Positions 44,280-54,209 are shown, numbered from the stretch's first letter. The stretch: DNA of 57,702 bases from Halobacteriales archaeon QS_4_70_19 (GCA_003020985.1 PXRM01000019.1:1-57702), one strand, 5' to 3'. Made by a program: numbers and translations. Notes: generated by a model not told the origin, from the sequence alone.

Positions 44280-44863
44280 GCGTCGACTCCGGCGCCGAGC
44301 GGGACGCCCCGTCCGAGGGGGGGACACGGTCTGGGACGGGCCCGTCCACGGACGGAGGTCGGTCGGCGGACGCGACCCGGTTCGAGGCCCGTCCCGGCCG
44401 GCCGGCGCTGGCGGCCGTCCTGCTCCCGGGACTCGTCTCCGTGGTGGCACTGCTGGCCGGCGGCCCGGCGGCGGTCGTGGGGCTGGCCGGGCTCGGACTC
44501 CTCGCCGCCGGCACGCGAGCCGGGCGCCGGGACGCCGTCGGCGGTGGCGGCCTGGCACTGCTCGCCGGGACGCTCGTCGCGGGGGGCCTCGGTGCCGGCC
44601 CGGTCGCGTTGCTCGTCGCCGCGGGCGCCGCGCTCGTCGCGTGGGACACCGCAGAACACGCGGTCGGCCTGGGCAAGCAGGTCGGCGCCCGGGCGAGCAT
44701 CGGGCGGTCGATCGGCGTCCACGCGGCCGGCAGCGGGCTGCTCGCGGCACTCGGCGTCTGTGTCGCCTACGGCACCTTCCGGCTGGCCGGCGACGGCCCG
44801 CCGGTCGCGCTGGTCCTGCTCCTGGGTGGTGCCGTCGCGCTCCTCGCCCGCTTCCGGGGGTGA
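44276..44863 (+). CDS. Polytopic membrane protein of DUF58 operon (DUF7519-like)
   Basis: This 195-residue protein has an acidic N-terminal ~40 residues followed by five to six Ala/Gly/Leu-rich helices. The GTG start at 44276 overlaps the DUF58 stop by 4 nt. It is the last gene of the operon. The function is unknown; the family label is from memory. Confidence 0.7.
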   Translation: MSVDSGAERDAPSEGGTRSGTGPSTDGGRSADATRFEARPGRPALAAVLLPGLVSVVALLAGGPAAVVGLAGLGLLAAGTRAGRRDAVGGGGLALLAGTLVAGGLGAGPVALLVAAGAALVAWDTAEHAVGLGKQVGARASIGRSIGVHAAGSGLLAALGVCVAYGTFRLAGDGPPVALVLLLGGAVALLARFRG

Positions 44864-44923
44864 GCGGGACGGAATCGGCGGCCCGTCCGCGGGTTCAAGG
44901 CCGGGGAGCCACAACTAGCGCCC

Positions 44924-45451
44924 ATGTACGCGGTCGTCGGGTGTTCGAACTGCGAGGCCCTGTGGGTCGTGGAGGGGCGACCGGAGACGACATCGTGCCC
45001 CCGGTGCGAGCGGCGCCACAAGCACAAGAAGCTCAAGAAGTTGGTCACATGCGAGACGGCCGAGGCCGCGAAGGACGCCCGGTCGCGACTGCTCGCGAAG
45101 CGGGGCGGCTTCACCGAGGCCGCTGCCGACCTGGAGGCCTTCGAGCACCTGGAGGAGACGGCGATGGAGGCGGGGATGAGCGACGAGGAGTTCCTCGACG
45201 CCTCGGGGGTCGACACCGCGGCGGTCGAGGCGGCCGGCGAGCGCGCCGAGTCGGGCGGCGCGCGGTCCCTCGGCCGCGAGGAGGCGGTCCGGGCGGCGCT
45301 CCGCGACCTCGACGGTCCGACGGCTGCGGCCGTCCGCGACTACGCGGCCGACCACGGGGTCCCCGGCGACTACGTCGATCGACTGCTCGAGAAACTGGAG
45401 CGGGCCGGCGAGGTGACACGGACGGGCGACGGGGGGTACCGATTACTGTGA
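44924..45451 (+). CDS. Zinc-ribbon / winged-helix protein (DUF5817-like)
   Basis: This 175-residue protein has an N-terminal zinc ribbon with four Cys (CSNC at 7-10 and CPRC at 25-28). A basic stretch HKHKKLKKLV and a helical middle follow, then a C-terminal winged-helix-like segment (ALRDLDGPTAAAVRDYAADHG, GDGGYRLL). It probably binds nucleic acid. Family matches I recall carry the label DUF5817. GGTTCAAGG ~30 nt upstream is the TATA-like element. The next gene overlaps its stop. Confidence 0.75.
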   Translation: MYAVVGCSNCEALWVVEGRPETTSCPRCERRHKHKKLKKLVTCETAEAAKDARSRLLAKRGGFTEAAADLEAFEHLEETAMEAGMSDEEFLDASGVDTAAVEAAGERAESGGARSLGREEAVRAALRDLDGPTAAAVRDYAADHGVPGDYVDRLLEKLERAGEVTRTGDGGYRLL

Positions 45452-45897
45452 GCCGCGACGAGACACGGGACGGCGACGCCACGGGGGAGTTCGACGACGA
45501 GTTCGGCACCGACGACGACCTCGCGCCTGCGGGACTCGGCGACGTGGCGCCCGCGGACCTCGACCCGGGACCGCTCGCCACAGGCCTGCTCGTCGGCGTG
45601 GCGGGCGTCCTGTTCCTCCTCCAGCCGGTCGTCGAGGTCGTCGCGCTGGGGGCGCTCCGGGTTCGCCCAGTCGCGCTCTCGGCGCTCGTACTCGCCGTCG
45701 GCCTCTGGGTCGGGACCGCGGTCTATCTGGCGCGGGGAAAACGGCTCGTCGGTGGCGCGCACGCCGTCGGCGCCGTGGGCTGGTCCGGCATCGTGCTCGG
45801 GACGGCCACCGGCAACGGCCCGCTGCTGCTCGGCGCGGTGGTCGTGCTGGTGGTGGGGATGATCGGGCTCGCCGTCGAATCCCGGCGGTACGCGTAG
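45448..45897 (+). CDS. Small polytopic membrane protein
   Basis: This 149-residue protein has a very acidic N-terminal ~45 residues and then four hydrophobic helices. The GTG start overlaps the upstream zinc-ribbon gene by 4 nt (GTGA), so the two are coupled. The function is unknown. Confidence 0.7.
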   Translation: MSRDETRDGDATGEFDDEFGTDDDLAPAGLGDVAPADLDPGPLATGLLVGVAGVLFLLQPVVEVVALGALRVRPVALSALVLAVGLWVGTAVYLARGKRLVGGAHAVGAVGWSGIVLGTATGNGPLLLGAVVVLVVGMIGLAVESRRYA

Positions 45898-45933
45898 CAG
45901 CAGGGCCGGTGAGGGAGCCACCGGGGACCGCCG

Positions 45934-47295
45934 TCAGCGGACGCGGTCGCGGAAGCGGTAGGCCACCAGCCCCGTGACCAGCAGGACGACGGCGATACCG
46001 ACCGCCACGGGCAGGCTCCCGGCGCGCTCAGCCACCCGGCCGACGGCGTCACTGGAGGCGAAGAGGCCACGCCCCGCGGCCTCGTCCAGTGTCTCGGCGC
46101 ACGCCTCCTGGCGGTCGAGGTCGAAGGCGGCGTCGCCGGTCAGGTCGTAATCGCCGGTGACATCCTGGTCGGCGATGGTCGGGCCGCCGTCCTCGTTGCC
46201 GTTGGGGACGCGGGCGACGTCGTAGACGAGCCACGGCGCGTACACCTCCCAGACGACCTCGCCCTCGGGGGTGACCTCGAGGACGCGGTTGTGCCGTGAG
46301 TCACCGACGAGCGTGTTGCCGTCGGCGAGGCGGTCGGCGTCGCGGGGCCAGTCGAACGACTCGGCGCTCCCGAGCGTCCACGTCCGGCGCCAGGCGCCGT
46401 TCGAGCCGGCGGTGCCCGCGGTCGCGTTCGCGCCCTCGCGGAGTTCGTACTCGACGATGCGGTCGTTCTCGGAGTCCGCGACCAGCATCGTCTGCCGGCC
46501 GGCGTCGCTCTCGAGGTACTGCGGGTTGTGCTGCTCGTAGAGGACGCGGCGGCGGTCGTCGCGGCCCAGCCGGGACTCGATCTCGCCGGTGGAGCGGTTC
46601 ACGAGGATGACCTGGTCGAGGTTCCGGGGGGAGGCGAGAAACGCGTCGCCGCCGCGGACGGGGTCGATGTCGTTGACGTGGGTCCAGTCGTCACTGTAGT
46701 TGCCGCCGGCGCCGGGCGGGTAGTGCTCGTCGAAGCGCCACTCCCACTCCACCTCGCCGGAGGTGCGGTTGAGGACGAGCAGACCGTCGTCGTTGGTGCC
46801 GTTCGCGGGGTCGGCATCCCGCATCTCGGCGACGGCGATCCGGTGGTCGCCCAGCAGGTCCGCGTCGTGCGTGTCGTGGTAGTCGACGGTCATCGACCAG
46901 ACGGACGACTGGTCCTCCGGGTCGAACCTGACGAACTTCGTCTTCCCCTGGCCGTTCTCGCGGATGGTGGCGGTGAGGAACAGGTCGCCGTTCGGGAGCG
47001 GGTCGACGTCGTACGACCAGACCACGTCCTCGGGTTCGTGGACCCAGCGGACGTTCCCCCGGGGGCCGAACGCGACCAGCCGGGCGGTCGTCTTCTTCAC
47101 CTCGGGGCGGAACCGCGCCCCCTGGACGCTGACGACCGTGACACCGTTCGCCGGCTCGGTCATCGTGCCGACGCAGGCGCCCAGCTCGGGCGTCGGCTCG
47201 TCGGTCGCCGTCGCGTTGGAGTCCTGTGCGACGACCGGCGTCACCGGACCGACGAGGAGACAGAGCGCAAGCAGCGCGACCACGAAGCGGGACAT
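45934..47295 (-). CDS. Arylsulfotransferase-like beta-propeller, membrane-anchored
   Basis: This 453-residue protein has a signal peptide (residues ~5-24). The ASST-type propeller domain (~60-390) contains repeats such as VWSYDVDPLPNGDLFLT, HDADLLGDHRIAVAEM, THVNDIDPVRGGDAFLA and DADRLADGNTLVGDSRHNRV. A C-terminal transmembrane helix and a basic tail follow. ASST proteins transfer sulfate between phenolic compounds. The catalytic His cannot be verified by eye, so activity may differ and a structural or surface role is possible. Confidence 0.75.
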   Translation of the reverse strand: MSRFVVALLALCLLVGPVTPVVAQDSNATATDEPTPELGACVGTMTEPANGVTVVSVQGARFRPEVKKTTARLVAFGPRGNVRWVHEPEDVVWSYDVDPLPNGDLFLTATIRENGQGKTKFVRFDPEDQSSVWSMTVDYHDTHDADLLGDHRIAVAEMRDADPANGTNDDGLLVLNRTSGEVEWEWRFDEHYPPGAGGNYSDDWTHVNDIDPVRGGDAFLASPRNLDQVILVNRSTGEIESRLGRDDRRRVLYEQHNPQYLESDAGRQTMLVADSENDRIVEYELREGANATAGTAGSNGAWRRTWTLGSAESFDWPRDADRLADGNTLVGDSRHNRVLEVTPEGEVVWEVYAPWLVYDVARVPNGNEDGGPTIADQDVTGDYDLTGDAAFDLDRQEACAETLDEAAGRGLFASSDAVGRVAERAGSLPVAVGIAVVLLVTGLVAYRFRDRVR

Positions 47296-47386
47296 GCAAC
47301 CCTCTCACGCGAGGTGCCAAATCAGTCTTTCCTCACGTGTTCGCCAGAACCGGATGCCCTACGGTGGTTCGGCGAGTGCTCGACGG

Positions 47387-48193
47387 TCAGTCCGCGGCCG
47401 GGCCGGAGCCGCCGGCGTACTCGCGGGTGATGTCGACCAGGGCCTTGCGGTACTCGGAGCTGTCGGGGTCGGCCCCCAGCGTCCGGAAGTGGGTCTTGAA
47501 TGCCGACAGCGACACCTCGGGGGCGTCGGCGGCGGCGGCCTCGGCGAGGTCGTACAGTCGGTGGTCGGTCGAGAGGAGATCGTGCCGCTCGCAGAGCGCG
47601 AGCGCGAACGCCGCGTTCACGGCCGTTATCTCCGGGTCGGCGGCGGGCGTGAGCCGCTGCCAGCCGCCGCCGTCTCGGGGGGTCGGGGTCGCGGGGTCGG
47701 GGCGCCAGCCGCCGCGGGCGCCGGCCTCGGCGGGTCGGTCGGCGACGGCCGCAGCGAGCGAGGATTCGAGGAAGGACACCAGTTTGTCCGCGGGGGCGAC
47801 GTTGAGCGTGATGTCGTCGGCGTAGATGTCCTTCATGTGGTTGGCGATCTGGTAGCAGTGCGTGAGCTTCCGGCGCTCGACGGAACGGCCGGCCAGCGCG
47901 AGGAACAGCGCCTCCTCCATCGACTGCGTGTGGGAGGGGTGCTCCTCCTCGTAGCGGAGCATGTGGGAGAACTCGTGGAGTGCGAGTTCGCGGGCCATCG
48001 CTCCGCGGGCGGCCTGCTCGCTCATCACGAGGACGTGGCGGTCCCCGTCGTAGTGGCCGGTCAGCGTCCGCTCGTCCGGGTCGGCGCGGACCTCGACCTC
48101 GACCGGCCAGTCGAGGTCGTGTTCGGTCTCGAAGAGGTCGCGGGCCGAGAGGAACGGGTCGGCCGGCCCACGGCCCTGCACGCGAAGGTCCAT
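47387..48193 (-). CDS. DUF5781-like protein with HEFSH motif
   Basis: This 268-residue soluble protein carries HEFSHM (ALHEFSHMLRYEEEH), a HExxH-type metal-binding motif, and MEEALFLALAG downstream. It is conserved in haloarchaea; the DUF5781 label is recalled, not checked. Metalloprotease activity is suggested by the motif only. It starts MDLRVQGRGPADPF at 48193. Confidence 0.7.
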   Translation of the reverse strand: MDLRVQGRGPADPFLSARDLFETEHDLDWPVEVEVRADPDERTLTGHYDGDRHVLVMSEQAARGAMARELALHEFSHMLRYEEEHPSHTQSMEEALFLALAGRSVERRKLTHCYQIANHMKDIYADDITLNVAPADKLVSFLESSLAAAVADRPAEAGARGGWRPDPATPTPRDGGGWQRLTPAADPEITAVNAAFALALCERHDLLSTDHRLYDLAEAAAADAPEVSLSAFKTHFRTLGADPDSSEYRKALVDITREYAGGSGPAAD

Positions 48194-48392
48194 AGCTACC
48201 CACACAAGGGGTCGGGTCCGCTTGAGGTTTGTCCCCGCAGGAAGCGTGGCCGGCGGCTGGTCGGGAGCCGTCGGACCTGCCGGTCGGGAACTGCCGACCC
48301 ACGCGGACGGTCGGGCCACGGAGGCCGCGCGCGTCAGACGGCCGTCGTCGGTCCGGGCGAGGGTTTACGTCGCTGGCAGGCCTGCATCCGCC

Positions 48393-49256
48393 GTGGACAC
48401 CGGATGGCTCCTCGTCGGGGTGGCCGGCGTCGCCGGCGGCCTCGCGCTCGTGCTCGCCGGGGCCGGCCTCGCGACCGCGCCACTGCTGCTACCGGTGGGA
48501 CTCCTCCTCGCGGTCGTCGCCCACCTCGCGTGGACAGCCGGGAGTTCGCGCATCGTCGAGACCGTCTACGCCGACGTCGGCGACCCCCATCGCGAGGCCG
48601 GGACCCGTACCGGCCGGCCGGGGGACCGGACGGACCCCGACGGCGGCTGGCGGAACACCGCAGCTGACGGCGGCCAGCGAACCGGAACCCACGACGTCGG
48701 GGGCGCCGGCGGCCACGGCGTCGGGAGCCGGGACGAGGGCGGCGGGCTCGGACCGGGCGACGAGCAGATCTGGGACGCCCGCGAGCGCGACCGTGTCGGG
48801 GGCTGGGACGACTGGGAGGCCGACTGGGAGTGGGCCGACCGCCACTGGCAGTCGTTCCAGCGGGAGTACGGCGACGCCGACTGGGCGGAGGGTTCGGAGA
48901 GGCAGGAGGCGACGGCGCACACCGGTTCCGGCGACGCCCGGGGCCGACGGGGAGCGGAGAGTCGCGCCGGTGCCCGGGAACGGACCCGGGGCGGTGGCGC
49001 ACGGTCACGACACCGCACCCGGGAGCGGAGCCGACGGACGGGCCCGGGAGAGCGGGGCCGCTCCCGCCGGGCCCGGCAGTCCGACCGCCGGGCGCGACAG
49101 GCCCATGACGTGCTCGGCGTCTCCGCGGACGCTGACGCCGAGGCGATCCGCGAGGCGTACCGCGACCGAGTGAAGGAGGACCACCCGGACCGCGGCGGGG
49201 ACCCGGAGACGTTCAAGCGGGTGCAGTGGGCCTACGAGTACCTCTCCGAGTCCTGA
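48393..49256 (+). CDS. Membrane-anchored J-domain protein
   Basis: This 287-residue protein has two N-terminal helices (residues ~4-45). A long low-complexity Gly/Arg/Asp-rich linker (~60-230) follows, and a C-terminal J domain ([20 protein letters not shown], with HPD in KEDHPDRGG). J domains stimulate Hsp70/DnaK ATPase. The membrane anchor suggests recruiting DnaK to the membrane. GTG start, with GGGTTTACG ~28 nt upstream. It lies directly before EF-2. Confidence 0.85.
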   Translation: MDTGWLLVGVAGVAGGLALVLAGAGLATAPLLLPVGLLLAVVAHLAWTAGSSRIVETVYADVGDPHREAGTRTGRPGDRTDPDGGWRNTAADGGQRTGTHDVGGAGGHGVGSRDEGGGLGPGDEQIWDARERDRVGGWDDWEADWEWADRHWQSFQREYGDADWAEGSERQEATAHTGSGDARGRRGAESRAGARERTRGGGARSRHRTRERSRRTGPGERGRSRRARQSDRRARQAHDVLGVSADADAEAIREAYRDRVKEDHPDRGGDPETFKRVQWAYEYLSES

Positions 49257-49404
49257 CCCGGACGGAGCAGGTAGCGGATTCGCGTGGACGGAGGGGGCGC
49301 GGCCGGGCGCGGCGGCCCCGTGCGCCGCCGTCGTACCGCCCAGCGCACGGACTGCACGGCGAAACACTACCCTTTTCACGGTGCTGCCGATACTGCTCCC
49401 TATA

Positions 49405-51591
49405 ATGGGCCGACGCAAGAAGATCGTACAGGAGTGCGAGAAACTGATGGACAGGCCGGAGCAGATCCGGAACATCGCCATCGCCGCTCACGTCGATCAC
49501 GGGAAGACCACACTGACTGACAACCTCCTGGCGGGTGCCGGGATGATCGGCCAGGAGAGCGCCGGCCAGCAGCTCGCGATGGACACGGAGGAGGACGAGC
49601 AGGAGCGCGGCATCACCATCGACGCGGCCAACGTCTCGATGACCCACGAGTACGAGGGGAACAACCACCTCATCAACCTCATCGACACGCCGGGCCACGT
49701 CGACTTCGGTGGCGACGTGACGCGCGCGATGCGCGCCGTCGACGGCGCGCTCGTAGTCGTGGACGCCGTCGAGGGGGCCATGCCCCAGACGGAGACCGTC
49801 CTGCGGCAGGCGCTCCGCGAGGGCGTCAAGCCCGCGCTGTTCATCAACAAGGTCGACCGCCTCATCTCCGAGCTCCAGGAAGGGCCCCAGGAGATGCAGC
49901 AGCGCCTGACGAAGGTCATCCGCGACGTGAACGAGCTCATCCGCGGGATGACCGAGGAGATGGACGACGTCGACGACTGGACCGTCTCCGTCGAGGAGGG
50001 GACCGTCGGCTTCGGGTCCGCCCTCTACAAGTGGGGGGTCTCCATGCCGTCGATGCAGCGGACCGGGATGGACTTCGGCGACATCATCGACCTGGAGCAG
50101 GCGGACAAGCGCCAGGAGCTCCACGAGCGGACGCCGCTCTCGGACGTCGTCCTCGACATGGTCTGTGAGCACTTCCCGGACCCCATCGGGGCCCAGCCCC
50201 GTCGTATCCCGCGGGTCTGGCGTGGCGACGACTCGCTCGACGTGGCCGAGCAGATGCGCCTCGTCGACGACGAGGGCGAGGTCGTCCTGATGGTGACCGA
50301 CATCGGCATCGACCCGCACGCCGGCGAGATCGCCGCCGGGCGTGTCTTCTCCGGCACCATCGAGAAGGGCCAGGAGCTGTACGTCTCCGGGACCGCGGGC
50401 AAGAACCGCGTCCAGAGCGTCGGCATCTACATGGGTGGCGAGCGCGAGGAGGTCGAGCACGTCCCCGCCGGGAACATCGCCGCCGTCACCGGCCTGAAGG
50501 ACGCCATCGCCGGTTCGACGGTCTCCTCCATCGAGATGACCCCGTTCGAGTCCATCGAGCACATCTCCGAGCCCGTCATCACGAAGTCCGTCGAGGCGAA
50601 GAACATGGACGACCTCCCGAAGCTCATCGAGACGCTCCGGCAGGTCTCCAAGGAGGACCCCACCATCCGCATCGAGATCAACGAGGACACCGGCGAGCAC
50701 CTCATCTCCGGGCAGGGCGAACTCCACCTCGAGGTCATCACCCAGCGCATCGAGCGCAACCAGGGCATCCCGGTCACCACCGGTGAGCCCATCGTCGTCT
50801 ACCGCGAGGCGCCCACGCAGGGCACCGAGCAGGTCGAGGGCATCTCGCCGAACCGCCACAACCGGTTCTACGTCTCGCTGGAGCCGCTCGACCAGGACAT
50901 CATCGACGTGCTGAAGCGCGGCGAGGCGACCATGGACATGCCCGAGCTGGAGCGCCGCGAGGCCCTCCAGGAGGCCGGCATGGACAAGGACACCTCGCAG
51001 AACGTCGAGCACATCTTCGGCTCCAACGTCTTCATCGACGACACGAAGGGTGTCCAGCAGCTCAACGAGACGATGGAACTCGTCCTCGAAGGGTTCGAGG
51101 AGGCGCTGGAGGACGGCCCGCTCGCGGCCGAGCCCGTCGAGGGCGCGCTCCTCCGCCTCCACGACGCCCGGCTCCACGAGGACGCCATCCACCGCGGCCC
51201 CGCACAGGTCATCCCCGCAGTTCGGGACGCGGTCCACCGCGCACTCATCCGTGGCCGCGTGAAGCTCTTAGAGCCCATCCAGGAGGTCCGCATCGACGTG
51301 CCCAACGAGCACATGGGCGCCGCCTCCGGCGAGATTCAGGGTCGCCGTGGCCGTGTCGACGATATGTACCAGGAGGGCGACCTCATGGTCGTCGAGGGCA
51401 TCGCGCCGGTCGACGAGATGATCGGCTTCTCCAGCGACATCCGCTCCGCGACGGAAGGGCGTGCCTCCTGGAACACGGAGAACGCCGGCTTCCGCGTCCT
51501 CGCGGACAACCTCCAGCCCGAGATCATCACGGAGATCCGCGAGCGGAAGGGCATGAAGACGGAGCTGCCCGAGTCCATCGACTACTTCTGA
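49405..51591 (+). CDS. fusA: Translation elongation factor EF-2
   Basis: This 728-residue GTPase drives ribosomal translocation. The G1 P-loop is AHVDHGKT (residues 28-35), the G2 region is [10 protein letters not shown]3 is DTPGHVDF, and G4 is NKVD. The diphthamide histidine is at ~596 in AIHRG of domain IV. Full-length for archaeal EF-2. I chose [13 protein letters not shown] at 49405; CCCTTTTCACG ~28 nt upstream fits a leaderless transcript. No ribosomal protein genes adjoin it here. Confidence 0.97.
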   Translation: MGRRKKIVQECEKLMDRPEQIRNIAIAAHVDHGKTTLTDNLLAGAGMIGQESAGQQLAMDTEEDEQERGITIDAANVSMTHEYEGNNHLINLIDTPGHVDFGGDVTRAMRAVDGALVVVDAVEGAMPQTETVLRQALREGVKPALFINKVDRLISELQEGPQEMQQRLTKVIRDVNELIRGMTEEMDDVDDWTVSVEEGTVGFGSALYKWGVSMPSMQRTGMDFGDIIDLEQADKRQELHERTPLSDVVLDMVCEHFPDPIGAQPRRIPRVWRGDDSLDVAEQMRLVDDEGEVVLMVTDIGIDPHAGEIAAGRVFSGTIEKGQELYVSGTAGKNRVQSVGIYMGGEREEVEHVPAGNIAAVTGLKDAIAGSTVSSIEMTPFESIEHISEPVITKSVEAKNMDDLPKLIETLRQVSKEDPTIRIEINEDTGEHLISGQGELHLEVITQRIERNQGIPVTTGEPIVVYREAPTQGTEQVEGISPNRHNRFYVSLEPLDQDIIDVLKRGEATMDMPELERREALQEAGMDKDTSQNVEHIFGSNVFIDDTKGVQQLNETMELVLEGFEEALEDGPLAAEPVEGALLRLHDARLHEDAIHRGPAQVIPAVRDAVHRALIRGRVKLLEPIQEVRIDVPNEHMGAASGEIQGRRGRVDDMYQEGDLMVVEGIAPVDEMIGFSSDIRSATEGRASWNTENAGFRVLADNLQPEIITEIRERKGMKTELPESIDYF

Positions 51592-51739
51592 GAGCTTTTT
51601 TGACGCCTCGGGTTTCCTCGCGCTCGCCTTCGACGAGCGCTGTGGGAACCACTCGGCGCAAAAAACGTTCAGAAGAAATGCCGCTGGCTCGCTCCGCTCG
51701 CCAGCGGTGAAACGCCCTCGCTTCGCTCGGGCGTACGCA
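51592..51739 (+). terminator. T-rich terminator and hairpins after EF-2
   Basis: A T6 run (51597-51602) follows the EF-2 stop. Further on are two hairpin-forming repeats: CCGCTGGC...GCCAGCGG (51681-51707) and CGCCC...GGGCG (51713-51733). The T run is a typical archaeal termination signal. The hairpins may act for the convergent minus-strand gene as well. Confidence 0.55.
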
Positions 51740-51774
51740 TCAACTACACAGGCCGCGAGACGACCGACCAGTTC

Positions 51775-52233
51775 CTACACCAGCCGCGGCGCGATGACCA
51801 GTACCACCACGAGGAGCACCACAGCGACGAGCGCCAATCGCTCGCGGGTAGACTGCTGCGAGTAGCGGTCCGGGTCGAGGGTGGCGAACTGCGCCCCGGC
51901 GAGGTGGCCGACGAGACCGAGCAGGAGGCAGGCGAGGAGGCCGATCCGGAGCACCGACACCGCCGCGCCGGACAGGAGCCGGTCTGGCGGGTACCCCGGG
52001 GGCCAGACGCCGGCGACGGGCGCGACCGCCAGCGCTAGTCCGAGCGCGGGACTCCCGTTCGTCGACTGGACGGCGGTGAGGACGGCGACAACCACCAGCA
52101 GCGGCAGTATCGGCGCGCCCGGTTCGATGTCGATGGGCCCCCCGGCGACGAACAGCGCGACCGCGAGTGCCGCGAAGACCGCCGAGCGCCGCACCGAGAC
52201 CCCCACCACGACGGTCGAGAGTAAGTTCTCCAC
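51775..52233 (-). CDS. Polytopic membrane protein
   Basis: This 152-residue protein has four to five hydrophobic helices, starting MENLLSTVVVGVSVRRSAVF from a GTG codon at 52233. A loop ALAVAPVAGVWPPGYPPDRL lies between helices. CTTCTTTCGG ~28 nt upstream suggests a leaderless transcript. The function is unknown. Confidence 0.65.
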   Translation of the reverse strand: MENLLSTVVVGVSVRRSAVFAALAVALFVAGGPIDIEPGAPILPLLVVVAVLTAVQSTNGSPALGLALAVAPVAGVWPPGYPPDRLLSGAAVSVLRIGLLACLLLGLVGHLAGAQFATLDPDRYSQQSTRERLALVAVVLLVVVLVIAPRLV

Positions 52234-52290
52234 GCATCGTCGCTCGAACGTCCGAAAGAAGCCTTGTGGCGGGACCGGAGCCGACGACTC

Positions 52291-52515
52291 TCAGAACGGG
52301 AGGTACCGGTCGTAGACATCGTCCAGTTGCCGGTTGTATTCCCGGCCGGATTCCTCGTCCACGCCCCACGGGTAGCGGGAGAAATAGAAAGCGGCCGCGG
52401 CGGCGACCCCGACGCTGGTGGCGGCGCGCGGCGCGATGACGCTCATCGGGAACGCGACGATGCCGGCGATGAGCCCGGCCAGCAGGATATCGACGACCTG
52501 GTGTGCGGTGGACAT
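52291..52515 (-). CDS. Small two-helix membrane protein
   Basis: This 74-residue protein has two hydrophobic helices (~5-28 and ~30-45) and an acidic tail ending RQLDDVYDRYLPF. The ATG at 52515 is the first Met giving a membrane protein. The function is unknown. Confidence 0.6.
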   Translation of the reverse strand: MSTAHQVVDILLAGLIAGIVAFPMSVIAPRAATSVGVAAAAAFYFSRYPWGVDEESGREYNRQLDDVYDRYLPF

Positions 52516-52723
52516 GGGCGCCAGTTCGGGTCCGACCGGCAACCCGATTGCGGTTCGGAGTCGCGTCGACCGGACGTGCGGAACGGAATTACCGAGCAAT
52601 CGGCGGGATATCGGCGTAATCCGTGGCATTTCGGGTATACGTCTCGGGTCCGGGACGTGTTCGGAGTTCTACAGGAACTGATGTCAGGAAGCACGTATGT
52701 AGGGGTGGCCGATAGCAGCGGGC

Positions 52724-53755
52724 GTGCTACTGCTCGCGACGAACGACGGCACGTTCCGCTGGGCGAACGGCGACGGCGACCGGGTGACCGAGCGGACGCT
52801 GAACGGGGGCGGCGGGCTGACCTGTCCCCGGGTTCGTTCCCTCCGGACCGCCTGCTACGCGGCCACCGAACGGGGGCTCTACCGCTCGACGGACGGCGGC
52901 GCGACGTGGAGGAACTGCGAGGTGCCGACGGAGCCGGTGTACAGCGTCGCCGAGTCGCCGGCCGGGCAGGGAGGGGCCGACGACGCGCACCTGTACGCCG
53001 GCACTTTCCCCGTCCACGTCTACCGGCGCGAGGACGCGGGCGGGTCGTGGACCGAGCTGGAGGGCATCCGCGAGGTTCCATCGGCGGCGACCTGGTCGAC
53101 GCCGCGTCACGACGACGCTGCACAGGTGCGCGCACTCCGGACACACCCCGACGCGCCGGACCGCCTCGTCGCGGGCATCGAGGCCGGCGGCGTCCACGTC
53201 AGCGACGACCTCGGGGAGACGTGGCAGGACCGCGCCGACGGGGTCCACCCGGACGTCCACGACCTCCACCTGCGCGGCCCCGACGAGTTCCTCGCGGCGA
53301 CCGGGTTCGGGCTCTACCGGACGACCGACGGTGGCCGGACGTGGGCCCGAATCGACCCCGCCGCCGACACGGGCCTCGACCTGCGGGAGACGGGCGGCGA
53401 CCCGGCCCGGCTGGGCGTCGGCGGGGACACGACGCCCCGGCGCTACTTCCGCGCGGCCACCAGCCACGAGAGGCGGCTGTACGCCGCCGCGGCGACCGGC
53501 CCGACGGGGACCTGGGTCGGCGAGCGCGGGGCGGACGCGGCGCTGTACGAGAGCGAGGACGACGGCGAGACGTGGACCGCAGTCGAGTATCCAGGTGGGC
53601 CCGTGGAGTTCGTCCTCACGTTCGCCCGCGACCCGGAGGCGGGACGGCTGCTGGCGGGCACCGACCGCGGACGGGTGCTGGCGCGAGAGCCGGACGGCTG
53701 GACTGAACTGACGCGCGTGCCGGCCTGCATCCGCTCGCTGGCGGTCGTGGCGTGA
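52724..53755 (+). CDS. BNR-repeat beta-propeller protein
   Basis: This 343-residue cytoplasmic protein (no signal peptide) has several BNR/sialidase-like Asp-boxes: RSTDGGATWR, YRREDAGGSWTE, VSDDLGETWQD, RTTDGGRTWAR and ESEDDGETWTA. It folds as a beta-propeller. Related haloarchaeal proteins are annotated only as glycosyl/repeat proteins, and lack of the sialidase active site argues against hydrolase activity. GTG start at 52724. Confidence 0.8.
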   Translation: MLLLATNDGTFRWANGDGDRVTERTLNGGGGLTCPRVRSLRTACYAATERGLYRSTDGGATWRNCEVPTEPVYSVAESPAGQGGADDAHLYAGTFPVHVYRREDAGGSWTELEGIREVPSAATWSTPRHDDAAQVRALRTHPDAPDRLVAGIEAGGVHVSDDLGETWQDRADGVHPDVHDLHLRGPDEFLAATGFGLYRTTDGGRTWARIDPAADTGLDLRETGGDPARLGVGGDTTPRRYFRAATSHERRLYAAAATGPTGTWVGERGADAALYESEDDGETWTAVEYPGGPVEFVLTFARDPEAGRLLAGTDRGRVLAREPDGWTELTRVPACIRSLAVVA

Positions 53756-53794
53756 CCCCGAAAGGGCTACAACCGACGCCCGACCAGCGCGCGT

Positions 53795-54019
53795 ATGGCC
53801 TGGCCGCTGTCCTGGCCTGATACCGCACTCGGCGCGCTCGTGCTGGTCGCGCTCGTCGGGGAGATGTCCAAATGGTACGACGCCACGTACCGCTGCACAG
53901 CAGCGGCAGCGTTCGCCGACGGGTGCTGGTACACGTTCCCCTCCCTGTGGTTCGTCGTCGGCACCGTAGCCGGGCTGGTCCTCGGCTTCCGGCTGTTCGT
54001 CGACTCGCTTGCTGGCTGA
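53795..54019 (+). CDS. Small membrane protein with two helices
   Basis: This 74-residue protein has a hydrophobic helix at ~10-25, a Cys/aromatic-rich loop (KWYDATYRCTAAAAFADGCW) and a second helix at ~50-68. The loop's two Cys could form a disulfide if outside. GGCTACAACC ~28 nt upstream of the ATG. The function is unknown. Confidence 0.55.
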   Translation: MAWPLSWPDTALGALVLVALVGEMSKWYDATYRCTAAAAFADGCWYTFPSLWFVVGTVAGLVLGFRLFVDSLAG

Positions 54020-54062
54020 TGCCGGGCGGAACGGACGGCAGGTCGGCCGGCGAACCGTCCGC

Positions 54063-54185
54063 TCACCCGAACCGGTAGACGAGCAGCACCGCCACGACCA
54101 CCACGAGGAAGGTACCGGCCAGGCCGGCGCCGGGGTCGGGACTGGCGACCCCCGAGACGGGCGGCGTCGGCGTGGGCGTGGGCAT
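54063..54185 (-). CDS. Micro-protein with Pro/Thr N-terminus and one helix
   Basis: This 40-residue ORF begins MPTPTPTPPVSGVASPDPGA and ends with a single hydrophobic helix (LAGTFLVVVVAVLLVYRFG). It is supported by a CATTAT box ~28 nt before the ATG, the same promoter spacing as leaderless genes nearby. It could be a PT-linked anchor peptide. Evidence is compositional only. Confidence 0.45.
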   Translation of the reverse strand: MPTPTPTPPVSGVASPDPGAGLAGTFLVVVVAVLLVYRFG

Positions 54186-54209
54186 CACACTCGGGAGACG
54201 GTGGCCGAC

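Noticed and set aside
41738-44914. 1058-codon minus-strand open frame over the DUF58 operon
   Set aside because: Ser/Arg/Ala-rich shadow translation. The plus strand has four coupled genes with membrane helices and DUF58 motifs.
49213-51237. 674-codon minus-strand open frame opposite EF-2
   Set aside because: Shadow of EF-2, whose G motifs leave no doubt.
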